Below are positions 37,273 through 49,384 of a DNA stretch of 64,000 nucleotides, piece by piece. The translations under genes were made by a program, and so were the position numbers. The notes under the pieces were generated by a model. The model was not told where the DNA came from. It saw only the letters and a list, made by a program, of their open reading frames with translations, and did not search any database. Within the stretch, counting starts at the first letter, position 1, and every line of letters starts with the position of its first letter. This DNA is from Euborellia annulipes (lineage: Eukaryota > Arthropoda > Insecta > Dermaptera > Anisolabididae), in NCBI GenBank assembly GCA_023213315.1, contig JAKCPI010001756.1:223903-287902 (forward strand), written 5' to 3'.

Positions 37273-38397
37273 AGACATTTGGAATTAAGAGAATTTCCAC
37301 TCGATTATTTCAAATGGGAAAGGATTTTTTTTTAATTAAATTAAAAAAAAAAGGAGAGGAAGTTGAATTTATTTATTAATTGATTCATATGAATGAATAT
37401 ATTAATTATAAAATAAATAAAGTTAGAGAGAGTTGAAATATTCATTGAGTTCAGTTCAGTGGGTCTTTTATATAAATAAATAAATAAAAAAAAAAAGAGA
37501 TAGAAAAGCAGCAACCCTTTCATCAACAGTTAAATAAAAAATTTCTCTAACTATATAAATGACAAAAACAAAGAGAAAAAAATATAAATAAATAAAATAA
37601 AAAAATTTATTATATATATCATTAATTATTGAATAATCTTTGTGAGATTTAATCTTATTTTTTTTAATTTTTAATTTATTTATGGACTTTAGAAACTACT
37701 GGAAGGTTTTAATGGGATTTTTTTTAAGAATTAATTTAATTAAGAAAATTTTGAATATTTTAAATTGTAAAATTCGTATCATATTTTTATATATTTAAAA
37801 ATTATTTTTAATCAAAAGAAGTTTTATTTTTTTACTCTAGAGGGTTAGTAGAAAAGCAATAATAACAAAAAATGAGTGACAAATTTACCTTTGAAAAATG
37901 ACTTTAATAATAAATCTCAATATATTTCAAATGTGTGAGGACCGAATAAAAGGAAAGCAGCTACCCTTCCATCATCAGATAAATAAATAATTTTTGTAAC
38001 TATTGATATATAAATGACAAATAGCCCAGAGAAATAAAGAAAAAATTCTATTAACTCATATAATTAACGTGTATTGATTGAAAATTTGTGAGATTTTATT
38101 TGATTTGGATATTAGATGGTTTAAATAGAAATGCCTGAACTTCATATTGATGTACTTTTGACAACGGCTTCGTAAGAAGTTTTAAATGGCTGATTTCCGA
38201 ATAGACTGTAGTGAATGTGTGTCCGAGTTTGGAAAAAATGTGAATGTTTTCAAAAAAAAAAAAAAAGAAAATTTTAAATTATAGTTTTTTAAAAATTATT
38301 TTTAATCAAAATATGTTTCATTTTTTACTCTAGAGGGTTAATAAAAAAAAAAACAATAAAAAAACGAGTGTGAGGTGCAAACAATCTAATTTACCAG

Positions 38398-38760
38398 GGG
38401 TCAGGGGCGTATATAGAAATTTTTTTTCGGGGGGGGGGGGGCTGAACTCAAAAAATTTTTCTGCGGATTTTTTTAAAGAAACTAAATTTTTTCACACGGA
38501 ATTTTTTGCGGAACATTTTTCCTTTTGCGGAACCAAAGTTTTCCATCCTGCGGAAAAAATTTATTCACGGCCGTGAAAATCACATTTTTTAGAGATACGA
38601 AATTTTTGCCGCCGCGCGGAACATGTTATCTTTTGCGGAACCTAAGTTTTCCACTCTGCGGGGGAAAAAAATTTTTGTGGAATTATATTTTTTCGCGATG
38701 CGGGGCCAATCAAACATTTCGGGGGGAGGCGGACCCTCGCCCATGGCAGAGGGGCATCTT
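38398..38760. repeat. GCGGAA-rich degenerate repeat after GGGGCGTATATAGAAATT
   Basis: TTTTTGCGGAAC-type words recur about eight times after a 14-G run. The opening GGGGCGTATATAGAAATTTT looks like the start of a known style of animal repeat. Short open frames over it are by-products of the repeat. Confidence 0.55.
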
Positions 38761-39665
38761 TGAAATATGACTTTAATTAAGAAATCACTCTCGATATATT
38801 TGCTCTAAATTAATATTTTATATATTAATCAAAAGAAAATTAAATACTCTACAAATTTTATTTTAGGACCTTTTTATGTAAAATTAATTGTAAAAAAATT
38901 ATAAAATTATAAAAATTAGTTTTTCAAAAATTACTTTTATATTATGTATCTAACCTAAATAAAAACTAATAATAGAACGTCAAATGAGTGTCTAATTATT
39001 AAAAATTATTAAGAGTTGAAGTTATCAACAAGAATCAAAAATTACCAATTTTTTTTTAATACACTAAACGTGACGTCACTCTCTCTTTTCCTCGTGCATG
39101 TATCAATATTTCAAAGGTTAAATTTTCCCACTAAGTGTTTTTTTTTATTGGAGGATAACAGTAACAGTAGCAAAAGGCTTTTCTAGAGGGCAATTTAAGA
39201 ATCCCTCAGGGCCTTTGGGTTTAAATCATTTTAAACTCTCTCTCTCTCTTTCTACAGTCAACGCCCATTAGAGTGAGAGGAAATCGCAGCCATAGAATGC
39301 TAATTTGCATAATAACCCGCGACGGATGAATATTATTATTTAGTTTCCTTCATTCGTCTTAATTGTATTACGGCTGTGTCTCAAGAAAAGGGTTAATTAC
39401 CGTTGATTAACCTTGTAAAATAAACACGTTTAATTATGTATTTGATAAGCTTAAAATAGAAACACATTTTAATAATAAGTGATGTGACTAACACACATCA
39501 CACAACATCCACTTTGGTAATTCTAAGTACTGGCGGAATACAACTTTTAGGGTAGTTAATTTTCTAGAGTAAAAAATTTGATAAAAAATAATTTTTAAAT
39601 AGCCTATATAAAAATATGGTACTAATTTTATAATTTAAAATTTTTTTGAAAATTCAAGTTACACT

Positions 39666-40690
39666 GACAAGGGGAGTGCATAGCCTTCGTGTCACCGATT
39701 TGAACGAACATTTTTGTATGTGTAGTACTTAATGAAAAACAAATTCTGTTAAAGCGAGAGAACGCACTTCTCAACCGTTCGTCTAAAAAAAAAAATGTTA
39801 AATATTTTGCCAGCATGACTTAAGCCGTTGCTCATAATTACATTAATAAAAGCCTGTGGGGCTAGATCGGTCATTCTTTGTAAACATGAAATCTCGAGTT
39901 CGAATCTCGCCGTGTGCCACTATTTTTTTTTGTGTAATTTATTTATTTTTTTATTTAAAAAAATATTTTTTAATATTAATAAATAAATAAAAAGTGTTTT
40001 TTAAAGTGAAACTTTTATTTGATGCTCTCAATTAATTATTTATTTATTGGCTCATAATTTTTTAACATGTTGTACCATATATTTAAAGAAAATTCAAATG
40101 CTTTCTGTCGATATATTCAATAATATAAGGGAATATTTAATATTATTGTAAATTTATTTATGTGTTAATAGTAATATATTTCTGCGCACTGCCGTTCTGC
40201 CATACTCCAGTTCTTCCTGGCGCTACCGAATCATCACTGGTGAGGATCGGTGGGCTAAAAGGGGGAGGAGGAGGCCAAAAAAAAAAAAATTCTTTTTATT
40301 GCAATATATTATATTTTTGACAGGATTCAAATTTTCTTTAAATATATGGAACAACACGTTAAAAATTAAAAGTCAATAATTAAAAAAACTTTTTATTTAT
40401 TTATTAATATTAAAAAATATCCTTAGAAATCAAAAAAAAAATTATCGCACACGTCAGATTCGAACTCGAGATTTCGTGTTTACAAAGAAGACTACCTATC
40501 TCCCCATTGTGGCTTTTGTAAATGTATTGTTAGCAACGGCTTAAGGCATGCTGGTTTAACATTTTTTTTTTAGACGAACCGTTGAGAAGTGCGTTCTCTC
40601 GCTTTAACAGAATTTGTTTTTCATTAAGTACTACACATAAAAAAATTTTCGTTCAAATCGGGGATATGAAGGCTATGCACTCCCCTTGTG
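39666..40690. mobile_element. ~1-kb foldback element with tRNA-like sequences in ~270-bp arms
   Basis: The left arm starts ACAAGGGGAGTGCATAG and includes GCGAGAGAACGCACTTCTCA and AGACG. It then has a tRNA-like unit at 39850-39925 (GAGTTCGAATCTCGCC, T run). The right arm mirrors every block: tRNA-like on the minus strand 40443-40520, GAGAAGTGCGTTCTCTCGC, and CTCCCCTTGT at the end. The centre (39946-40440) is AT-rich with a short GC-rich patch. Longer and better preserved than 29145-29808. Confidence 0.75.
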
Positions 40691-41204
40691 GGAAATATAT
40701 TAAATTTATATAAAATATTTTGATTTATAGTCTTTCGGCTGCTATGCTATGTGCCTAACAAGCATATTTTCATTATATCGCTGGCTTCTGGTCCGCGTTT
40801 AACAGTCTATAAAAGATAATTTTAACATTTGTATAATAATGAAGAGTTAATTGATTGATTTTTTTATTCCCCCCACACTTCTTTTTCCCTTAACACTTGA
40901 AACTTGGTACAAATTAGATTAGTAAAAAGAGAATTGAAGAGGGTGGGTGGGGAAGGAAGGGATTGAGAACACGATAAATTAGAGTGAGTGAACGATGCGG
41001 ATTTGATGACATTGATTGATTTAGATGGGAAAATAATTAGCCAGTAATACTTGGTTGGATTTAGAGGCACGAAGCCTCTAATCTAAAACGAGAGGGAGAG
41101 AGAGATGAGTCTGTTAAATCGAAAACTGCTGTGGCCCCTATAAAACACTCCATTGAGATTATTTTTAATTAAATTTGAAAGGTCAATTTATATGTCTAGA
41201 AAAA

Positions 41205-41280
41205 AATTGTCTTGATCGGGGTTTGAACCATGGATCAATGGATTTTTACTCCAACGTTCTAGTCTTTGAGCTTCCGAGAT
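41205..41280 (-). repeat. tRNA-like sequence
   Basis: On the minus strand GGAAGCTCAAAGACTAGAAC (box A side) is followed by CATGGTTCAAACCCCG (box B). The T-stem is imperfect, so a SINE relic is more likely than a gene. Confidence 0.4.
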
Positions 41281-41284
41281 ATTC

Positions 41285-41990
41285 TTTTAAATTATTTCTC
41301 TCTTTTTAGTTCAATTTAAATAAAAGAATTTTTTTTAAATGTTTTTTTTTATTATATTTTTATTTTAAACTTTTTAGCTTTTTTATTATAGATACAGCAT
41401 TAAAAAAAGTAAGGGAGGAAGCATGAGGCTTCAAATAATCTTACATTGTCTTGCTTTATGAAAAATTAAAGCCAATTATTTAAAATAATTATATCTTTCA
41501 AATAAAAAATAATAAAAATTGTTAAATAATTAAATTTTTATTTTTTTTCCTTTGTGAGATCGGGGATGTAGTGGATAAAATAACACTCCATCATTATATA
41601 TACTGTATATACGGTATAGATAGATTTTTTTTTAAATATAAAAGTGTTATTTTAGAGTTTCAAATAAAGTACCAAATTAGTTTGGCCTATTTTGATAAAA
41701 CTTGCATTCAATTGTTGTAACCAAAAATGATCCTTAAGTATTAAATTTCACACCTCTAGCTCATCAGGAAGTTTTTTGAAATTAGATTAATTCGCGTGAG
41801 GTTACCAATAAAGTACCACATTAGTTTGGTCTATTTTGGTAAAGACCGACTGACAATTAACGTCATCAAAAATGACCCTTAAATATCAAATTTCACACCT
41901 CTAGCTCATCGGGAAGTGTCCTAAACAAAGACTAAAAATTGGTGACCTTGAAAGAGTAAGTTAAATAAAAGCATTTAAAAAGAAGACTAG
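41285..41990 (+). repeat. Composite repeat with two ~143-bp tandem units
   Basis: AAAGTACCAAATTAGTTTGG (41667) and its variant at 41810 start units that end CACCTCTAGCTCATCGGGAAG. The flanking block TACAGCATTAAAAAAAG...GGAGGAAGCATGAGGCTTC and the far end GGTGACCTTGAAAGAGTAAG are found in reverse at 47755-48350. Confidence 0.7.
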
Positions 41991-42035
41991 CCACCAGTGC
42001 GGAGTGAAGCGAGTGCTTGTAGCTAGTCTTCAAAT
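41990..42035. repeat. Short hairpin GAAGACTAGC...GCTAGTCTTC
   Basis: A 10-bp perfect stem encloses a GC-richer loop (CACCAGTGCGGAGTGAAGCG...). Confidence 0.55.
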
Positions 42036-42479
42036 ATAAAAATGGAATTTTATTAATATTTTAGTTTTTTAATTAAAAAGAAGATTAATGACATAACTAA
42101 AAATATAACGTCATTTTTGTGTCTACTTTTTAGACATAACTAACTACCACACACATGAATAAATAATTAATCAGCGAATAGATAAACAAACTTTTGTTTT
42201 TGTTCAAACAACAACAAAAATATGAAAAATAGGAAGAAAAAGTTTGTTTTTTAAAGAAAATAATAAAAAAAGTTAGATTATTTATCAAAAAGGATAAGGT
42301 TTAAACAAAAGAAGGATGAAAATATTAATTAAGCCAATTTTTTATTGGTGATGGGTCAAACCTCCACTGACCTCATATTTCAATATTAATTAAACTAGCT
42401 GAATAGCCCGCCTTAAGAAATTAAAATATTTATTAAACCCTTAATCAAACATTTCAAAATTAAATTTTACCCGGGTTTT

Positions 42480-43330
42480 ACTTGGTCAAATTTAATGAAT
42501 TATATGCCAAATGAAAGATAATAAAATTCTCTTTAATTCTTCTTTTATCAATTTTTCATGTTGAATTGATAGCAAATAATTTTTCCAATTGCTAGAGGAA
42601 TAAAAAAACTTTTGTAAAATTTATTTTACAAATTTTCATGTGTTTTACTTTAACAATTTTAATAAAATATATACCCTTTGAAAGATAATTAAATTTTCTA
42701 TAATTCTTCTTTAATAAATTTTTCTTGCCGAATTGATCGCTTAGAAGTTATTCCATCGATAAGAGTGGAATTAAAATTTTTTGTAATTTTTTTTTCATTA
42801 ATTTTAGAATTTTTCTCGTGTTCTACTTAAACAATTTTAATAAGATATATACCAATCGAAAGGTAAATAAATACCCAACAACTTGTATTTTATCTATTTT
42901 TGTTCTCAAAGTGATGGCAAATGAGTTATTTAGGTAACAAATTTAAAAAAATAAATTTCCCAAAGAATGTTCAAATTTTAACTCCGTATTTTCATAATTT
43001 TTTTCATGAAGATTTTTGTAATTAAATCTTCAATTAATACAGAATTTAATCCTAATTCTTTCATAAATCCCCTTTTGATTGAGAATATATTTTTTGTGAT
43101 ATTTATAAAAAATTAAAAAAAAAAAAATGTGATCTTAATGGTCCAGTTCAAGCAGTTATGTAAATATATAAAAAAATATTTTGACGTGAACACTTGTGCT
43201 AGCTTAAAGTAACATATATCAATTGAAAGAGGATTAAATACTCTAAAATTCTTATTATATGAAATTTTATTGTCAAATTAATCGCAAAAAAGTTATTTAA
43301 ATTAAAAGACGAAAAAAAAAATTATTCTAA
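42480..43330. repeat. Decayed ~170-185-bp tandem repeat
   Basis: GAAAGATAAT-type words at 42513, 42680, 42858 and 43225 are each followed by an AATTCTTCTTT-like stretch and a GAATTGAT(A/C)GC-like stretch. I see no coding. Confidence 0.5.
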
Positions 43331-43764
43331 AAATTTTTTTATATTTTAGCTTTTTATTTGAATAATTTTTTTTAAGGTGATTTTAAAATCAAAACATTTT
43401 TTGGATAGATAATTTAATCCTCTACAATTGATGTAATAACAAATATTTTGATAATAAATATCATTTTAGAGATATTTGCGAAAAATGTTGAATACATAAA
43501 TTATCAGTTAGAAAACGTTATTTATTTTTATTTATTAAACAAACTTAAAGAATAATTGATCTTCTTCTTAAGTGTATTTTAATTCGATTTTAAAGCTTTA
43601 ATAATAATTTGAGTTTGGTGGTTACGCCTTTTGGTTTTGATGAGAGGAAACTATGTCAAGTTCTCTTCCCGGTAGTTAAGGGATTATGTAGGGGGGTGGG
43701 GGGAGCGAGGGAGGAGCTCATGCAACATTCAGTCGTTAGTTTCGCTAGTTGTAGAGAGAGACCT

Positions 43765-43792
43765 TAGACACACACACACACACACACACAAC
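43765..43792. repeat. CA microsatellite
   Basis: ACACAC run of about 25 bases. Confidence 0.8.
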
Positions 43793-44284
43793 CATCAACC
43801 GTCAATTCCCCTTTTCCCTTGGGGATTTATCTTTGTAAGAAGAAAGCAGCAGTCCCCCTAAGACTTGACTACTACTACTACTATTACACCTATATTTTGA
43901 AGTAGTTTAAAGTCCAGTTGGCCCAAGGATTAAAACTTGACAGACCCAACTTAAATTACATCACCGTGATTTTACTCTATAAGTTACCTTGTTTTATAAA
44001 AGTTCTTTTTTTTAGTATTCTTGTTAAGAATTTTTTTTAGTATGAAAAAAAAATGATAAAATGAGGTGTAAAGGGACTACAAATAGGAATGAAATTTAAA
44101 AAAAAATGTGGCCAACAAGAAAATAAAAAAATCTGGTTTGAATAGAAATTAAAAACGTTTTTATTTTGTGAAAATGAAAAAAAAAAACTATTAGTTTCTT
44201 TGACTGAATTTAATTCTTGGTATTGTGTCCTATAGGGGTATCTAACTAGGAGACACTACGGCTAATGGATTACGAATTTTTTTT

Positions 44285-45205
44285 AAACTTCCATTACATC
44301 CCCATGATCAAAAATATTCGAGAAAATCGACTTTAAAGATTTCCGAGTTCTATAAATCCTGATAATTTTAATATATTGACATAGGTTTAAGGTTTGAAAC
44401 TTAGCGCTATAGTCTTGCAAACGCATAATACGATTATTGTTGGCCACAATATTTTTTCAATACAAAATGATATAAACACACTGAAAATAGGAATATTTAT
44501 AACAAATTGAAAATATCTTATTGTTAAAAAAGACGTTGCATTTATTTTTATGTATCAAATTAGATGTATAACGACACGTCGAATATACGAATAAAGTAAA
44601 CAAAAAGAAGCAGCCTACAAAAATCAAGCATACGATACTAAAATGTAATTTTTTAAACTTACATTACATCCCCGTGATCAAAAATACTCGAGAAAATCGA
44701 ATTTTCAAGTTCTATAAATTCAGATAATTTTGATTTATTGTCATAGCCTTTGATAGCCGAACATGTAGCGCTATAGTCTCGTAAACGCGCTGATTCGATT
44801 CTTGTTGGCTGTAATAATATAAATTGATTTCTCCACACACTAATATTTATATCAAATTGAAAACATATTATTGATAAATAAGACGTATATATATATATAT
44901 ATTCTAATACCAAATTGGATGTATAACGACATGCCAAATATAGGATTGAAATAAAAAGGTGCAGCCAACAAGAATCGAATCAGCGATTCCTGGTAAAGTG
45001 TAATTTTTTAACTTAAATTACATCCCCGTGTTCAAAAATACTCGAGAAAATCAAATTTTCAAGTTCTATAAATTCAGATAATTTTGATTTATTGTCATAG
45101 CTTTTGATATCCGAACATGTGGTTTAGAGCGACTAGAGCGCTAAGCCTGTCAAAATTATCTGAACTTATAAATTTTCTCGAGTATTTTTGAGATCGTACT
45201 GCCTT
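44285..45205. repeat. Tandem 354-370-bp units plus an inverted fragment
   Basis: ATTACATCCCC starts at 44293, 44663 and 45017. Each is followed by AAAAATACTCGAGAAAATC and TATAAATTCAGATAATTTTG. The unit also holds GTTGGC/GCCAAC tRNA-like pieces (GATTCGATTCTTGTTGGC near 44795 and its complement near 44955). At 45155-45200 the start block reappears in reverse. Confidence 0.7.
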
Positions 45206-45719
45206 AAGAAATTAATGTCCGATTATACTCACCGTGCATTTTTATTTTTAATACTTTAAAGCTCTCCTGATTCTCATCTAAATTATTGAGTTCTCTCTCC
45301 ACCCACTTCCATTTTAAAGATCAGTATCGTTCGTTCGCTATTGATTCTTATTGGTGGTAGTTCATTTAAGGGTTATATAAAGAGAGAGAGTCAATTTCTA
45401 TGTGCGCTCACGTCTCCCTCTCTCTTTTTTTATTTTTAAACGATAAAAGGGTAAATTTCATCTAACAGCTATAATAAAAATACGATTTTATATAATAAAA
45501 TAACATCTAAACGTTTGAAATCCAATGGGGTGGGTTCAAACCCTACGAAAATTTGTAGGGGGCGGGATCTTTACGCTTAGAACTGATCGATTGTTTAGAA
45601 AATTTATCTAATAAGTGATATAATGATATTAAAATAAATATTTTTTATAGGATCACGTGTCATCACACCGGCCATTAAGGTTTAGGCCTATATTAATTTT
45701 CTATTAAAAATAAAAATTG

Positions 45720-45925
45720 ATACGGCCGTCGCAACGACTGTGGTGACTGTTGCTCTACTCCGTTGCGGTTAAGTGATTCCGAGAGCGGCGAAAGTTCGGG
45801 ATTGGTGACCCCGAGCAATCAGCGTGTGGAACGCCCCCCTGTAGCCTTCGGTACTTGTAATTAAAAATTATACAAATAAATAAATAACTCCTAAATGGCC
45901 TCTGTAGACGAAAAGGGTTAAAAAA
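45720..45925 (+). mobile_element. SINE-like unit with possible 5S rRNA-derived head, second copy
   Basis: GGATTGGTGACCCCGAGCAATC and AGCGTGTGGAACG, then AAATGGCCTCTGTAGACG and an A run, in the same order as 21845-22030. The 5' part (GTGGTGACTGTTGC...GTTAAGTGATTCC) is longer here. Confidence 0.4.
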
Positions 45926-46402
45926 AAAAAAAATTGATACGAGAAACACAACTCGAGTTCAAGAACCCCTTAATTTTTTTTTTTTAATTTTTTTGTTTTT
46001 TGTTAAATTTATTGTTAATTGGTTTTAGTGATGATAAAAAATTTTTAGTAGATCTAGACAAAGGCCATTTGCCTGATGACGAATGAAACGTTTCACCGTT
46101 TTATTTTATTTTTTTTATTGTTTTCAGTTATATTAATTTTCGATTTTGTTACTAGGCCTTTGACAATCCAAGCTTTTTGTACATATATGCATATATATTG
46201 ACATTCACGATTGTGAGTCTTCCGACGAAGTGTGCTATAGGCGCTTTTGAAATTATTTCTAATGTCATGCGAAGTAGTTTCTTTTGTAATCTCGAAACAT
46301 AGGATTTTCGTGAGTTTTACTATTATTATTTTGAATATCTTTAATTGACTGATGTTTTGTGATGTCTTACCGCTTTTTATCAATTAATATTTGTAAATTT
46401 CA

Positions 46403-46457
46403 GACCTGATGATGGTTACTTTTGTTAACCGAAACCAATTTACTGCGGTTGGTCGTC
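46403..46457 (+). ncRNA. Hammerhead-ribozyme-like motif with a closed stem III
   Basis: GAC (46403-46405) pairs with GTC (46455-46457) as a short stem I. The core CTGATGA is at 46406-46412, followed by an extra T. Stem II is GGTTA/TAACC (46414-46430) and GAAA is at 46431-46434. Stem III is CCAA/TTGG (46435-46452), then TC at 46453-46454. All three helices can form, though stem I is only 3 bp and the extra base after the core is non-consensus. Confidence 0.4.
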
Positions 46458-47337
46458 AATAATAAAAAATCCTGACAATAAATTTTATTTATTTATTTAT
46501 TCCCATATTGCATCTCTACCTGCAACTACACGCCAAGTAAACCTCCTGGTTCTGGTATTTTTTTTTTAATTGTCAAAAAATTCACTGTCTATAAAGAAAA
46601 AAAGGAGATTAAAGGGCTTCAAGAGGAAAATTAGTTAATATGTTTTTGCCAAGAGATGGCGTTAAGGGTCTTGAGGAATGAGCCAAAAACACAAATCTCA
46701 CGAAAATTTGCCAACAGATGGCAGGATGGTAGCTATATTTAATCTCGCGGATTGGAATGCATCAGGTCTAAACCATAAAAGTGATTATTGTATAAAAGTT
46801 TCACTTCTCTAGGAAGTTGTATGAATACAAAGTGTTTTATATTGTTATTTATGTAAAATATAATAATATTTATTCATCTACAATAAGATTAAGATTTAAA
46901 AAATGTATTTCATATTATTTAACAAAATATGGTGGATAAATTTATGAAAATGAACAATAATATCGATAATGACGCGATAGTGATGAAGAAGAAGTAGAAG
47001 AAGGGGTGCCAACTTAATGGCGCTTAACCTAACGGAACGAAGGGGGCGTTTTCATTAACGAACAACTAAAGGGCTCTGTGGTTGGCTGACTTTAGTGGAG
47101 AGTGGAGAGAACGAATACCAAACCACTCTCTCTCTCTCTCTCTTCTCGTTCGCCCTTTGCCTATTCTACAGACTCATTAAACAAGAAACTAAATGCAACC
47201 AAGAGAGGGAGAATTAATTGGGAAATTTTTTTTTTTTTTTTGTTTCCTCAATTGAACCCCAATTATAAATAATCAGGGTGATTAATTATTGGAGGGTGTG
47301 TAAATGAAAGAGAGAAATGGAAATTTTATAAAATAAA

Positions 47338-47740
47338 CTGGTTGGTGTGACTGGTCGCACAGCACACTTACTTTCGATAATTGAAAGTTAAGTTCTGTGC
47401 TTGTCACCAGATTTTTTGTGTCTGCATATATTTAATTTCCGGACAGTACAATACATTTGAATTCAAGATGTAAAATTTTATAAATAGAAAATTATTTATA
47501 TTTTGTTAACATGGAATCCTATCTTTCTATGAAGTACAAGAGTAAAGTGTGCTTCAAAAGATTTCAATGGCAAAATAAGAATATACATTTTAAAGGGCAT
47601 CTAACAAATAATTGATTTATGAATTTTAATCAAAATCGCTAAAGCCATTTTTTAGAAAATTAAAAAAAAAAACTGAAAAAGTACATCAGTAAAGTACTAG
47701 TACTTTTTGGCCGATTTTGCTCAAAGGTTCACAACGTTAT
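47338..47740 (-). mobile_element. Non-autonomous stem-loop element, copy B (inverted)
   Basis: The stem-loop 47338-47416 (GGTGTGACTGGTCGCACAGC ... GCTTGTCACCAG) is followed by the reverse complement of the body seen at 9.4-9.6 kb, including GTACATCAGTAAAGTAC near 47680. Confidence 0.55.
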
Positions 47741-47754
47741 CATATTTTTTTAAA

Positions 47755-48350
47755 TGCCTTTATTTAACTTACTCTTTCAAGGTCACCAACTTTAAGTCAT
47801 TGTTTAGGACACTTCCCGATGATCTAGAGGTGTGAAATTTGATATTTAAGGGTCATTTTTGATGATGCAAATTGTCAGTTGGGTTTTACTAAAATAGACC
47901 AAACTAATGTGGTACTTTATTTGAAACTCTCACGCGAATTATTCTAATTTCAAAAGACTTCCCGATGAGCTAGAGGTGTGGAATTTGATACTTAAGGGCC
48001 ATTTTTGTTGACAACAATGATAGGAATATTTTTATCAAAATAGAACAAACTAATGTGGTACTTTATTTGTAACCCTATGCGCGTTAATTTATTTTCAAAA
48101 GACTTTCCGATAAGCTTGAGGCATGAATTTGATATTTAAGCTTCGTTTTTGAAGACAATTAATAATTTTTTATTGGACCAAAATACGCCAAACTAATGTG
48201 GTACTTTATTTGAAGCCTCATGCTTCCTCCCTTTCTTTTTTTAATGCTGTATCTATAATAAAAAAAAACTAAATAGTTTAAAATAAAAATATAATAAAAA
48301 AAACATTAAAAAAATGCTTTTATTTAAATTGAACTAAAAAGAGATAAATA
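47755..48350 (-). repeat. Composite ~140-bp tandem repeat, inverted relative to 41.3-42.0 kb
   Basis: Three units read CGATGANCTAGAGGTGTGNAATTTGAT and AATGTGGTACTTTATTTGNA (both in parts). They end at CATGCTTCCTCCCTTTC and a reversed AATGCTGTATCTATAATA block. They are the reverse of 41285-41990. Confidence 0.65.
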
Positions 48351-48354
48351 ATTT

Positions 48355-48511
48355 AATTGTTCTTGTTGAATATTTATGACTTGAAATAAAAGCGTGGGGC
48401 GCTTTAAAGGGATTTGGAGGCTCTAGGAATTTACAATTCCTTAAGCTATCAATGTGCGCCCCACGCTTTTATTTTAAGTCATAAATATTCAACAATTTTA
48501 ACAAGAACAAA
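48355..48511. mobile_element. Small palindromic element, arms ~48 bp
   Basis: TTGTTGAATATTTATGACTTG and AATAAAAGCGTGGGGCGC (to 48402) are mirrored at 48453-48505. The centre has the small palindrome AGGAATTTACAATTCCT. Fragments of the arm occur at 30838 and 32616, so this is an active-looking family. Confidence 0.75.
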
Positions 48512-48589
48512 TATTTCTCTCTTTTAGTTCAATTTAAATAAAAGCATTTTTGTTTACTTTCTCTTACCTATGTATATATGTAATATATA

Positions 48590-49240
48590 TATAGAGAGAA
48601 AGTATTGGATTCATATCAAAAATTCGATGTCGAGATTTTGATGGATCTTCACGTTTTGAGGTCCCCTGAATCCAAAAAAGTGGTTTTCGCGACATGGTCT
48701 GTCTGTGTGTGTGTGGGTGGGTGGGTGGGTGGGTGTGTGTGTGTGTGTGTGTGTTCAATTTTAAGCATGAAGGAATTGAGCTAGGAGTATGAAATTTTAT
48801 ATTTAAGTTAAACACCCCCCGGGACCGGAAAAATAAGCTTTTAATCAAAATCGGCCAAAGAGTACTAGTACTTTACTGATGTACTTTTTCAGTTTTTTTC
48901 GATTTTCTCAAAATTCGCTCTAACGATTTTGTTTAAAATTCAAAAATCAATTATTTTTTAGATGCTCTTTCAAATGTATATTCTCGTTTTGCCCTCAAAA
49001 TTGTTTGAAGACCACTTTACTCTTGTATTTCATAGGGAAGATAGGAGAAATGGTTGCCATGGTAACAAAATATAAATATTTTCCTACTTATAAATTTTAC
49101 ATCTGAATTCAAATATTCCCTACTGCCGGGAACTAAATGCGTGTCGACACGAAAAATCTGGTGTGACAAGCACAGAACACAACTTTCGATTACCGAAGGT
49201 AAGAGAAAGTTGTGTGCTGTGCGCCAGTCACACCAGATTT
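48590..49240 (+). mobile_element. Non-autonomous stem-loop element, copy C
   Basis: Body words as in 9130-9694, plus a GTGTGGGTGG microsatellite at 48703-48754. It ends in the near-perfect stem-loop 49155-49240. Confidence 0.65.
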
Positions 49241-49384
49241 TTACATCTTGAATTCAATTGTACCCTACTGTCGGAAACTAAATACATGTCGACACAAAAA
49301 ATCTGGTGTGACAAGCACAGTACACAACTTTCGATTACCGAAGGTAAGAGAAAGTTGTGTGCTGTGCGCCAGTCACACCAGATT
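49155..49384 (+). repeat. Two consecutive long stem-loops (49155-49240 and 49300-49384)
   Basis: Each has arms AATCTGGTGTGACAAGCACAG and the complementary CTGTGC...GTCACACCAGATT, then ACACAACTTTCG/AGAAAGTTGTGT, with loop ATTACCGAAGGTA. The stem is ~35 bp. The 145-bp unit is a tandem duplicate that includes GAAACTAAATGCGTGTCGAC. Confidence 0.75.

Noticed and set aside
38398..38770. Protein-coding exon suggested by two overlapping frames with repeated Phe/Gly/Cys motifs
   Set aside because: Frames follow a degenerate TTTTGCGGAAC repeat, not codon-structured sequence.
41205..41280. Functional tRNA gene on the minus strand
   Set aside because: The T-stem is mismatched and there is no closed acceptor stem.
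44659..44937. 92-residue minus-strand frame
   Set aside because: It lies wholly within a 354-370-bp tandem unit and is not kept open in the other units.
46071..46097. CTGATGACGAATGAAACG as a fifth hammerhead motif
   Set aside because: Core words are present, but only five bases separate CTGATGA from GAAA, too few for a stem II and loop.
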